The notes under the pieces: model-generated
What the model was told of the DNA's origin: nothing
Databases searched by the model: none
Seen by the model: the letters and a program-made list of their open reading frames with translations, nothing else
In this document: one piece after another, positions 1 to 6,620 of the stretch
How positions within the stretch are numbered: position 1 is the first letter of the stretch
How the letters are laid out: each line of letters starts with the position of its first letter
Made by a program: the position numbers and the translations under genes
Origin: JAAYCO01 sp964632015
GTDB lineage: Bacteria; Planctomycetota; Phycisphaerae; SM23-33
Length of the DNA: 9,491 nucleotides
Assembly: GCA_964632015.1 (NCBI GenBank)
Contig: CAZWAT010000109.1
Coordinates: 1-9,491 of the forward strand
Reading direction: 5' to 3'

Positions 1-1
1 C

Positions 2-568
2 TACGACAAGCCGCGAAAAAAACTAACCGAAGGCTGGGCTACTGACAAGACCGGCAGGTGTGCAAGCGATGCGCACGGGGTGCTTGAAGACATGTTCCAC
101 CGTCACGGCGGGGGAATACTGCCCCTTGGTGGCGTGGGCAAGATGTTCGGCGGGCACAAGGGTTATGGTCTGGCGGTAATGGTGGACATTCTGTGCTCAG
201 TGCTGGGCGGGGCTCCATTTGGAGCGGCGATTAGCGATACAGCGACTTCCTCGGCCAGCGTTTCGCATTTCTTCGGTGCGATCTCGATTGAAGGCTTTCG
301 CGAAGCGAAGGAGTTTCGACGCGACATGGACCGGATGCTCACAGAACTTCGGTCTTGCCCAGTAGCTGCCGGCGAGGAACGCGTCTACTACGCCGGGCAG
401 CAGGAGCGCGAACTCGAAACGTGGCGCAGGGGTGATGGTATTCCGTTGATTCCCCAGACGATGGAGTCTCTGAACGCCATTGCCAGGGATTTGCATGTTC
501 CCGCACCCAGGCTCAAGACCAGAGCCAACACACAACGCGCTGCCGAACCGACGGCGGATGGAGTCTGA
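2..568 (+). CDS. Ldh_2-family malate/L-lactate-type dehydrogenase, 3' part only
   Basis: This is the C-terminal 188 residues of an NAD(P)-dependent 2-hydroxyacid dehydrogenase of the malate/lactate/ureidoglycolate (Ldh_2) family, which interconverts 2-hydroxy and 2-oxo acids or related substrates in the cytoplasm. The frame is open to the left edge, so the GTG at 80 is internal and not a start. Roughly the first 150 residues of a usual 330-360-residue protein lie outside the window. Visible family marks are an EGWATDK segment near visible residue 10, GGGILPLGG near 36-44, and the signature KGYGLAVMVDIL at 53-64. The usual tail follows, with an FRRDMDRML helix and an AGQQERE stretch in place of the more common PGExE. 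The exact substrate cannot be read from this part. The stop TGA shares its last base with the ATG of the downstream regulator, so the gene is probably co-transcribed with the sugar genes after it. Family assignment is firm. Confidence 0.88.
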   Translation, partial: YDKPRKKLTEGWATDKTGRCASDAHGVLEDMFHRHGGGILPLGGVGKMFGGHKGYGLAVMVDILCSVLGGAPFGAAISDTATSSASVSHFFGAISIEGFREAKEFRRDMDRMLTELRSCPVAAGEERVYYAGQQERELETWRRGDGIPLIPQTMESLNAIARDLHVPAPRLKTRANTQRAAEPTADGV

Positions 569-1635
569 TGACAAGCAATACCAGTAACAATTCTCCGGTT
601 CCACGATACCAGCGGATAGTCGATGACATCTGCGAGCGAATAGCCCAGGGCGAGCTGAAAAGCGGAGACGCCATTCCCTCGCAGGCTGCCTTGCTTGAGC
701 GGTACAAGGTGTCACACATGACGCTTCGCAAGGCGCTGGATCATCTGCACCAGCGAAAGGTGATTAGTTCTCAGCCGGGCAAGGGTCTGTTCGTGCAGGA
801 CCCCGCAAAAGCGGTTCAGCCCAAGGACGTTGTGCGCGTGGTGCTGGGACCTGCCGAAAAAGCGGGGGTTATTTCGCATCGCTCGCTGGTCAAGTGCCGC
901 GAAGTGTTGAGCGCAGGAGCCTTCGAAATGATGATCGAGTCGGATGTCAGCGACAAGTGGGACGAACTGACAAAGGCAATCATGTATGCGGGCACGCTTA
1001 ATGACAAGCACGCTGGGCAACTGGGGCAAAGCCACTTGCCCACGCTGCTGGTGGGCGAGTTTGCTGATCGGTTTACGCCAGAAGACATCCCCCAGGTGGG
1101 CGGTGATCTTGAAGGCTCTATCCAGATGGCATGCAGTTGGTTGAGACAGCTTGGGCATGAGAATGTGGCGCTGTTCTCGCCGGCTGGGATGAGGTACTGG
1201 CAAGCGGCGGGGGATTACTTCATGGCCCAGACGCAAAGTCAATCCATGAACGGGTTCGTGATTACCGACAGCGATTCCGCCCACCTGGAAGCGGCGATAG
1301 CATCGGCGAAGAAACGCCCGTCGGCGTTGCTGGTGACAGGTTCCATGTTGGCGTCAACGGTGCTGCATCGTCTGTCGGATCTGTCGATGCGAGTGCCCGA
1401 GGACATCAGCGTCATGGCGATAAACACCCGCCCCGTCGATGATCTGCCTCACGCACAACTGAGTTGCGTTTCTGTGAATCAGGTCGATGTCTGGCAGGAA
1501 GCGGCGAAGGTCATATGCAAAATGATTCGCACCGGACACGCGATTGACAGGCGAATCTCGCCCCGTCTGATACCGGGTTCAACCTGCAAAAGCCCACCAA
1601 AACACACAAAACGGATCTTGAAAGGAAAATCATGA
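568..1635 (+). CDS. GntR-family winged-helix regulator with LacI-type sugar-sensing domain
   Basis: A 355-residue transcription factor of the hybrid AraR type: a GntR DNA-binding head on a LacI/periplasmic-binding-protein-like effector domain. Residues 11-76 form the winged helix, with the GntR landmarks GELKSGDAIPSQAALLERY, the recognition-helix stretch SHMTLRKALDHL and the wing PGKGLFV. Residues about 88-345 resemble LacI cores: LPTLLVG, LGHENVALFSP, VPEDISVMAIN near the C-terminal subdomain and RLIPGSTC near the end. The first subdomain looks shorter than in canonical LacI proteins. The start is the ATG in TGATG, preceded by GGAG at 560-563. By family knowledge it should bind a sugar or sugar-derived ligand and control its own operon, usually as a repressor. 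It lies inside the operon, so autoregulation is likely, but no operator could be identified because the promoter is outside the window. Class is firm; ligand unknown. Confidence 0.9.
   Translation: MTSNTSNNSPVPRYQRIVDDICERIAQGELKSGDAIPSQAALLERYKVSHMTLRKALDHLHQRKVISSQPGKGLFVQDPAKAVQPKDVVRVVLGPAEKAGVISHRSLVKCREVLSAGAFEMMIESDVSDKWDELTKAIMYAGTLNDKHAGQLGQSHLPTLLVGEFADRFTPEDIPQVGGDLEGSIQMACSWLRQLGHENVALFSPAGMRYWQAAGDYFMAQTQSQSMNGFVITDSDSAHLEAAIASAKKRPSALLVTGSMLASTVLHRLSDLSMRVPEDISVMAINTRPVDDLPHAQLSCVSVNQVDVWQEAAKVICKMIRTGHAIDRRISPRLIPGSTCKSPPKHTKRILKGKS
1623..1626 (+). promoter_or_regulatory. Ribosome binding site for the toroid protein
   Basis: AGGA within AAAGGAAAA lies 5 nt before the ATG at 1632, inside the last codons of the regulator gene. 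The start overlaps the regulator's stop (ATGA), which supports this start and suggests translational coupling. Confidence 0.65.
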
Positions 1636-2630
1636 ACGATTTGAAGCAGAGTATTCTGAAGCATGTATTCGACCTGGCGGACCCGGCTGGGGGATATCCC
1701 GCCAGCGTTCACCGCAATTGGCTTGGCATTGCGGATGGTTCGGTCAGCGAGATAGCCCCGGCAGTCTACGCCGCCGAGATAGCGCAGACTCTGGGCGCAT
1801 CTCTACCCCACCCCGACGCCACGGCCGAGTTCATCCAGGCCCGACAGAGTCGCGATGGGTTCTTTCAGAATCTTTACCCATTACCCGGTTTTACTACGTC
1901 CGTTTACCACGAGTATCATACCTGTGTGGGAATAAGGGGACTCAAGGCCCTGGGAAAGAGCCCAAAGTACGACCCGCGAGAATGGATGATCGGCAACATA
2001 AGACAGATCGGCAAGGGTGGCTTGTTCGGGTCATACTGGGCTGACTTCTATGCCAATGCGTTCGCCGCACTCGAAGAGCGAATGCCCGCCGATTGCGAGC
2101 GAATTCTTCAGGACAAGCTACTGACCTTCCAGGACGCCAAGACAGGTTGGTTCATCCAAGGGGGCGATCGGCACTTCGAACTGAACAACCCCATGACATT
2201 CCACGCGACGCGCGTATTTCACCTGATGGGCGAAACCGTTCCGCTTGCTGACAAAGTGCTTGAGACGTTCATGCGTGTTCAGCAAAGCGACGGAAGCTGG
2301 TCGCTTGGAAACATGCACGGCACGTTTGACGCATGCGCGACTATCCGAATGTTGTCTGACGGGTCCGCCCGGTACGCCCAGGCAATCGAAAAGGCCGGCG
2401 ATTGGGCGTTGACCTGCCGAACCGACGACGGGGGGTTCAACCATTTTGGAGATAACGCGCCGGAGTTCCGCGCACAGGACAGCGGCAACCTCAGCGACAT
2501 GGACGCCTGCTATTTTCAAGTGGCGACGCTGGCAATAGCGGGTCGGCTTCCAATGTGCGTTGACAGAACCAACAACTGGATCGGATGGGGGCACACCCTG
2601 CTGCGAAGCGATTCGCAATTCAAGGTCTGA
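1632..2630 (+). CDS. Terpene-cyclase/prenyltransferase-like alpha/alpha-toroid protein of unknown activity
   Basis: A 332-residue cytoplasmic protein without a signal peptide or membrane segment. It carries repeats like those of the squalene-cyclase and prenyltransferase-beta toroid fold: QSRDGFFQN near 72-80, QQSDGSWSLG near 217-226 (a QW-like motif) and RTDDGGFNHFGD near 263-274. Helical stretches alternate with these turns along the length, and an acidic SDMDACYF segment sits near 288-295. It is about half the length of a true squalene/hopene cyclase and I see no DxDD catalytic motif, so a terpenoid function is unlikely. The same fold is used by sugar epimerases, glycoside hydrolases and polysaccharide lyases. 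Since it sits between a sugar-type regulator (4-nt overlap) and two dehydrogenases (5-nt gap), I infer a carbohydrate-acting enzyme. Fold assignment is moderately confident from motifs alone; the function is not known. Confidence 0.72.
   Translation: MNDLKQSILKHVFDLADPAGGYPASVHRNWLGIADGSVSEIAPAVYAAEIAQTLGASLPHPDATAEFIQARQSRDGFFQNLYPLPGFTTSVYHEYHTCVGIRGLKALGKSPKYDPREWMIGNIRQIGKGGLFGSYWADFYANAFAALEERMPADCERILQDKLLTFQDAKTGWFIQGGDRHFELNNPMTFHATRVFHLMGETVPLADKVLETFMRVQQSDGSWSLGNMHGTFDACATIRMLSDGSARYAQAIEKAGDWALTCRTDDGGFNHFGDNAPEFRAQDSGNLSDMDACYFQVATLAIAGRLPMCVDRTNNWIGWGHTLLRSDSQFKV
2622..2625 (+). promoter_or_regulatory. Ribosome binding site that sets the MDR dehydrogenase start
   Basis: AAGG lies 10 nt before the ATG at 2636. 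It favours that start over the in-frame ATG at 2585, which would add 17 residues encoded inside the upstream gene and unlike the family N-terminus. The motif is short, so this is supporting evidence only. Confidence 0.45.
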
Positions 2631-2635
2631 ACACC

Positions 2636-3643
2636 ATGAGCAAAACAGGATTAACCGTCAGCTTTCACGCCCGCAACGATGCCCGACTTGTACCGTTCGA
2701 CCTGCCCGAACTCACGGCGGGGAAAGTGCGTGTGAAGGCGCGGTTCACACTGGTTTCCAGCGGAACCGAACTCGCGTACTTTGCTGGTAATCATCATGAG
2801 GTTCGAAGCAAAGAGGCTACGTACCCCATGGGGGCCAGGGGAAGCTACAGTTTCTGCGGCGAGGTCGTTGAATGCGGCGAGGGAGTCACCACGGTGAGTC
2901 CGGGTCAGCTTGTGACGATGATGGGAGTCCATAGTAGTGAAGCCGTCGTCGATGAATCAAAGCTGATATTGGTTCCCGAGGGTGTCACTGCGCCCCAGGC
3001 GAGCTTCGCGGTAGTCGGTGGTATCGCGTTGCATGGCGTTCGCATGGCGGGGATAGGGGTAGGGCATTCGGTCGCCGTGACGGGCCTTGGGTTGATAGGA
3101 CAGTTGACCGCACAGATATGCCGAATCGCAGGCGCCAAAGTGATTGCCACAGATAGAAGCGCCGCACGTGTTCGATGCGCGTTGAAATGCGGCATCGAAC
3201 AAGGCCTGGTCGTCGGCAAGAAGAAACTGGCGGAATCATTGGGTCGTCAGTTCCCCAATGGTATCAACCACGCCGTTGAAACGAGCGGCTCGCAGAAAGC
3301 CCTTGAAGAACTGCTCGAAGCGCTCAACCCTGAAGGCGTCATATCGCTTCTGGGCTGCCCTCATGAACCTGTCACGCTTGACCTCTATACCCATCTGCAA
3401 AGAAAGCAGTTGCGGCTGGTGGGCGCATATCAGCCTAGATGTCCCGATGAACCCAACGCGTTCTATCCCTGGTCGAAGCGCATCAACAGGCTGATGATTC
3501 TCGAATGGATAGGCAAAGGCCAACTTGACGTGGATGAGTTGTTGAGCATCAAGTCACCCCCGGCGGATGTGCAGAACCTCTACGAACAGCTATTGAAACA
3601 GGATGAAGCGGTCGCCGGCGGAATCGATTGGACAAAACTCTAG
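2636..3643 (+). CDS. MDR (zinc-type alcohol dehydrogenase-like) oxidoreductase lacking classical zinc ligands
   Basis: A 335-residue medium-chain dehydrogenase/reductase, predicted to oxidise or reduce a sugar-type hydroxyl/keto group with NAD(P). The N-terminal GroES-like domain covers about 1-125. Where classical alcohol dehydrogenases have the catalytic-zinc GxCxxD segment, this protein has SSGTELAYFAG (41-51), as in the BchC-like branch and in the N-terminal half of bi-domain oxidoreductases. The four-cysteine structural-zinc loop is also absent. The Rossmann domain shows GLGLIG at 150-155 with D173 at the end of the second strand, which by family rules favours NAD(H) over NADP(H). The ATG at 2636 is chosen because it follows the previous stop by 5 nt, has AAGG upstream and gives the normal N-terminus. 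The next gene encodes a Gfo/Idh/MocA protein, the partner fused to this type elsewhere. Family is firm; substrate unknown. Confidence 0.88.
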   Translation: MSKTGLTVSFHARNDARLVPFDLPELTAGKVRVKARFTLVSSGTELAYFAGNHHEVRSKEATYPMGARGSYSFCGEVVECGEGVTTVSPGQLVTMMGVHSSEAVVDESKLILVPEGVTAPQASFAVVGGIALHGVRMAGIGVGHSVAVTGLGLIGQLTAQICRIAGAKVIATDRSAARVRCALKCGIEQGLVVGKKKLAESLGRQFPNGINHAVETSGSQKALEELLEALNPEGVISLLGCPHEPVTLDLYTHLQRKQLRLVGAYQPRCPDEPNAFYPWSKRINRLMILEWIGKGQLDVDELLSIKSPPADVQNLYEQLLKQDEAVAGGIDWTKL

Positions 3644-3670
3644 AAGCCACCCTCGCGGCAAACACGATGT

Positions 3671-3675
3671 GAAGG
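3671..3675 (+). promoter_or_regulatory. Ribosome binding site that sets the Gfo/Idh/MocA start
   Basis: GAAGG lies 8 nt before the ATG at 3684, an ideal spacing. The longer in-frame alternative from 3603 would begin inside the upstream MDR gene and add 27 polar, unconserved residues ahead of the nucleotide-binding fold. Confidence 0.65.
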
Positions 3676-3683
3676 CGAACAAA

Positions 3684-4865
3684 ATGAGCGCGTTACGCAT
3701 GGCTGTTATCGGTTGTGGAAACAGGTGTCGCATGTACAGAACGGCAATCGCAGGTGCCGATGATGTTGAAGTGGTCGCCCTTTACGATAAGGACATTTCG
3801 CGGGCCAAAAACCATCTGCCGCATTTTCCGCACGCGAGAATAGCCGACGATCTGTATGAGGTGTTCGCGGATGATAGTATCGACGCGGTAATCATCGCAA
3901 CTCCTGACGGTACGCATTGCGACATTGCGTCAATCGCCATCAACGCCGGTAAGCACGTGCTGGTCGAAAAACCCCTTGCTCTTAATGTACCCGACGGCGT
4001 TAGGCTGCAATCGCTTTGCGACAAGACAGACGCGGTTCTGCAACTGGCATTCACGTTGCGGGCAAGCCCTTTCTATTACACGATCCGCGGGCTTCTGCGC
4101 GACGGGGTTATCGGGCGGGTGATGGGCGTAGAGGCGGCTGAGCACATGGGTCGCGATCATGGGGCAAGCTACATGCGACGGTGGCAGCGAAAAACGGCGC
4201 TATCCGGCGGGTTGCTGATGAACAAATGCTGTCACGATATCGACCTGCTTCATTGGTTTGCCGATTCGCGGGCCCGGCGGGTTGCGTCCTTCGGCGGGAG
4301 GGACTTCTTTAATCCAGGCACGCGACGATCGACGCACTGTTCAACGTGTGCTGAGGCTGACAACTGTCGGTTCCGCTTCACGGGCTCCCACGTGAGCATG
4401 ACAGATGAAATGAAGGCGGATCCCACCAGGTTCGACCTGGATCTTTGCGTATTTACCAGCGACAAAGACATTGTTGACAACCAGGTGGTTGTGCTGGAAT
4501 ACGAAAACAACGTGCGAGCGACATTCACGGTGCAGATGTTCAGCGACCGCTCGGACAGGACCATCCATATTTCCGGCACAAGAGGGTTCATCCGGGGCTC
4601 GTTCAACTCGAACAGAATAACCGTCTACGTGGATGGCGAGGGAACGAAAGAGCACGATATCGACAACCTCGCGACCGGAAACCACGGCGGCGGCGACGCG
4701 TTTCTGGTGCGGAATTTTGCCGATTCGATAAGGAAGCTCAACGATCCGCTTTCATGCTGCGCCGACGGTGTCGAAAATACCGTCACCTGTATCGGGGCCG
4801 ATCTAGCACGCGAAGAGGGGCAGGTTGTTGATCTGTCGGCCTTGAGGGAGAACGCGTTTCAGTGA
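3684..4865 (+). CDS. Gfo/Idh/MocA-family NAD(P)-dependent sugar oxidoreductase
   Basis: A 393-residue oxidoreductase of the glucose-fructose oxidoreductase / inositol dehydrogenase / MocA family. It begins directly with the Rossmann fold: MAVIGCGNRCRM (6-17) holds the dinucleotide loop, followed by VEVVALYDKD (28-37). The signature VEKPLAL at 94-100 contains the conserved lysine K96. The active-site helix is NKCCHDIDLLHW (180-191), with H184 and D187 in the places normally filled by catalytic or sugar-binding residues. A Cys cluster at C219, C222 and C228 follows in the C-terminal beta domain. It could bind a metal or be structural, and it is shared by some subgroup members. HGGGD at 334-338 is also family-typical. 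Substrates in the family are sugars, inositols and their derivatives, often oxidised at a ring hydroxyl. It is the last gene of the plus-strand operon, 40 nt after the MDR gene. Family is firm; substrate unknown. Confidence 0.92.
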   Translation: MSALRMAVIGCGNRCRMYRTAIAGADDVEVVALYDKDISRAKNHLPHFPHARIADDLYEVFADDSIDAVIIATPDGTHCDIASIAINAGKHVLVEKPLALNVPDGVRLQSLCDKTDAVLQLAFTLRASPFYYTIRGLLRDGVIGRVMGVEAAEHMGRDHGASYMRRWQRKTALSGGLLMNKCCHDIDLLHWFADSRARRVASFGGRDFFNPGTRRSTHCSTCAEADNCRFRFTGSHVSMTDEMKADPTRFDLDLCVFTSDKDIVDNQVVVLEYENNVRATFTVQMFSDRSDRTIHISGTRGFIRGSFNSNRITVYVDGEGTKEHDIDNLATGNHGGGDAFLVRNFADSIRKLNDPLSCCADGVENTVTCIGADLAREEGQVVDLSALRENAFQ

Positions 4866-4876
4866 CGGGCCGGTGT
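4866..4876. other. Eleven-base convergent junction without an obvious terminator
   Basis: Two operons converge here, with the plus-strand TGA ending at 4865 and the minus-strand TAG beginning at 4877. The only dyad visible is weak: GAC at 4864-4866 against GTC at 4875-4877, with an interrupted stem around GGCC and no T-run on either strand. I therefore do not call a terminator. Transcripts from the two sides probably overlap or end by Rho. Confidence 0.6.
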
Positions 4877-6601
4877 CTATTGCTCCATGTCCAATGACAG
4901 GAAAATCTGGATCCTGTCGCCGGGAACATCCATTCTGCCGATTCGATAAATGGCGTTGCGGTTGGGCGCGTCAAAGTCTTCAAATGTGAGGCGTCCCGAG
5001 GGGGTCAAACATTTTGCGCGATACCTGAACGTGTCGAGGGAAACCGTAAATTCTTCGGGGGCGTCGGTGATGACCGTTTCATCCCGGCCGTTGGTCTTGA
5101 GCAATGGTATGCGATAACTCATTGTGGACGCGCCGGGCCAGTGGGCCTCGATCTTCACTCCCGCCGGCGACATATCATATCGTTCCGTCAGGAAGTGCTT
5201 TCCATCAAGGGAATATTGTATTGAGAATCGCATTTCTTCACCACTGCGACACTCAACATCCACGGAGCTTTGCAGGGACTCGCCCTGTATGGATGCGAGA
5301 AACTTTCCGTCACCGCCCGCCCCGATGACGACGTGCTCTGGCGCGGGGGGTATAGATGTAATGTAGCCCGGTTCCCGGTCGATCGGCATGGACAACGCCA
5401 TCTCGGCGGGGAAGCCGGCACGATGAAGCCTCCCCAGGCCGGTGGCGTCATATGCCCGGTTGGGCGGGTTGAGGTCGATTTCAAGGTGATAATCGCTTGT
5501 GGTGGCAAAGAGCTTATTGAACCCCTTGTCCGTGAGAAAGAACACCGGACCCGTCTGAGCGGGGCAAGGTTGTGAATATTGGTTCAACGAGTCGTCGGCC
5601 AGCGTCCAGGCAAGCCCAAGTTGACTGGCGATGAGAAGCGAATACGCCCCGTAGAAACCATAACCCTTTTGCCGGCCATGCTGGGTTTCAGGTGGGAACA
5701 TGTTTTTAGTGAAATAGATCGGACTGCGGCGCGTATATTTTTCGATTGAGCGAAACGCTATCTCAGCCGATTGCTTGAGCTGACCAGCCAGTTCACTGTC
5801 GCCTTGTGCGTTCTCGATATTCGCCTGGTATTCGCAGATTATGGCGGCACTGATCTCGTTGAAATTCTGCTGGCTGCTGCGTCCTCCGAATGGGCATTCT
5901 CCTGTAGGCGACTGATACTTCAGTTGCGATATCGCCCCACGATGCAGAATATCCGCAAGCCGCTGGCGGTGTTTGCCGTCATATCCCGCCCACATCGCGA
6001 TAGTCAGGTTCATGCGAGCGGTAATGTCATACGTTATCGGACAGCCAGGGTCATGAAACATCCCGTTGTCGTCGAACAGTCGAAGTTCCTTGTCCATGCA
6101 CGCTTCGATGAAATCAATGTTGTTCGCAAGGTTCAACTTTTGCTTCATCACTTCGCCGGCAATGGCGAACGTTACGAAATTATGGTCCTTAATGCCGTTG
6201 CATGTGGATGAATACGACTGGTAGGGCTCGTACTCGCTGAGCAGTTTGGTCCATTGCCCAACGTGTTTGTGACCGGCCCTGTCCCGCAGATGCGCAAAGG
6301 CAATGGCGGCCTCTTTGACGATGAATTCTCCCCAGGTCGTGCGAACGTGATAAAGGTCTTCCAGCGCGGGCGTCAAAGCCCGGACACAGTGTTCTTCCAG
6401 ATCCGCGCATCGACCAGCAGACAACAGCGCGCCCAACGCGCCGACAAACCGGGCTGTGGCGGTGGGGGTCTCTTTACCCTCGAATGGATCGATGATCCTG
6501 CCTTCCTCGTTCAACCACTCCGCGCCCTGGCGGACGATTCCTTCGGCGACATCGAGGTACACTTCCCTGTTCCATGCATGCGAAGCTCTTTGGCGAGACA
6601 T
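4877..6601 (-). CDS. Unassigned alpha-helical toroid plus beta-domain protein, candidate polysaccharide lyase or glycosidase
   Basis: A 574-residue protein I cannot place in a named family. Residues about 10-335 are helix-rich, with repeated aromatic/glycine turns as in (alpha/alpha)n toroid lyases and hydrolases. Residues about 345-570 read as alternating beta strands, the toroid-plus-beta-sandwich layout of several polysaccharide lyases (heparinase II/III and similar). Stretches that look like conserved active-site segments are CNGIKDHNFVTFAIAGE (134-150), YDITARMN (191-198), ECPFGGRSSQQNFNE (235-249) and GYGFYGAYS (313-321). Candidate catalytic or binding residues are H140, N141, Y191, R196, R241, N246, N248 and E249. 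No signal peptide or lipobox is seen, so it is probably cytoplasmic and would act on oligosaccharides. It starts 19 nt after the neighbouring glycosidase-like gene, with AAAGGA 10 nt upstream, so the two are surely co-transcribed. The carbohydrate role is inferred from layout and neighbours. Confidence 0.75.
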   Translation of the reverse strand: MSRQRASHAWNREVYLDVAEGIVRQGAEWLNEEGRIIDPFEGKETPTATARFVGALGALLSAGRCADLEEHCVRALTPALEDLYHVRTTWGEFIVKEAAIAFAHLRDRAGHKHVGQWTKLLSEYEPYQSYSSTCNGIKDHNFVTFAIAGEVMKQKLNLANNIDFIEACMDKELRLFDDNGMFHDPGCPITYDITARMNLTIAMWAGYDGKHRQRLADILHRGAISQLKYQSPTGECPFGGRSSQQNFNEISAAIICEYQANIENAQGDSELAGQLKQSAEIAFRSIEKYTRRSPIYFTKNMFPPETQHGRQKGYGFYGAYSLLIASQLGLAWTLADDSLNQYSQPCPAQTGPVFFLTDKGFNKLFATTSDYHLEIDLNPPNRAYDATGLGRLHRAGFPAEMALSMPIDREPGYITSIPPAPEHVVIGAGGDGKFLASIQGESLQSSVDVECRSGEEMRFSIQYSLDGKHFLTERYDMSPAGVKIEAHWPGASTMSYRIPLLKTNGRDETVITDAPEEFTVSLDTFRYRAKCLTPSGRLTFEDFDAPNRNAIYRIGRMDVPGDRIQIFLSLDMEQ

Positions 6602-6611
6602 CTACGTACGT

Positions 6612-6617
6612 TCCTTT
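6612..6617 (-). promoter_or_regulatory. Ribosome binding site for the 574-residue toroid/beta protein
   Basis: On the minus strand AAAGGA lies 10 nt before the ATG at 6601, inside the 19-nt gap after the upstream gene's stop. It confirms the start and the operon link. Confidence 0.6.
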
Positions 6618-6620
6618 GTG

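Noticed and set aside
80..568. GTG at 80 as the start of the first gene
   Set aside because: The frame is open upstream to base 2 and encodes further family-like sequence (EGWATDK), so the gene is truncated by the window edge.
712..1284. 190-codon antisense frame over the regulator gene
   Set aside because: It overlaps a firmly assigned gene, has no recognisable motif and is a shadow of codon bias.
2118..2618. 166-codon antisense frame over the toroid gene
   Set aside because: It has no family features and lies wholly opposite a coupled operon gene.
1632..2630. Hopanoid or squalene cyclase identity
   Set aside because: It is half the expected length, has no DxDD motif, and no isoprenoid genes lie nearby.
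2585..2635. Longer N-terminus for the MDR dehydrogenase
   Set aside because: These 17 codons lie inside the upstream toroid gene and do not resemble the family; ATG 2636 has AAGG upstream and gives the usual N-terminus.
3603..3683. Longer N-terminus for the Gfo/Idh/MocA protein
   Set aside because: It starts inside the MDR gene; ATG 3684 has GAAGG at 8 nt and begins right at the Rossmann fold.
5771..6211. 146-codon plus-strand frame opposite the 574-residue gene
   Set aside because: It has no motifs or ribosome binding site and is the complement of a better-supported coding frame.
6486..6498. Inverted repeat GGATC-GAT-GATCC as a possible operator
   Set aside because: It lies deep in the 574-residue coding region, is short, and has no second copy near any start.
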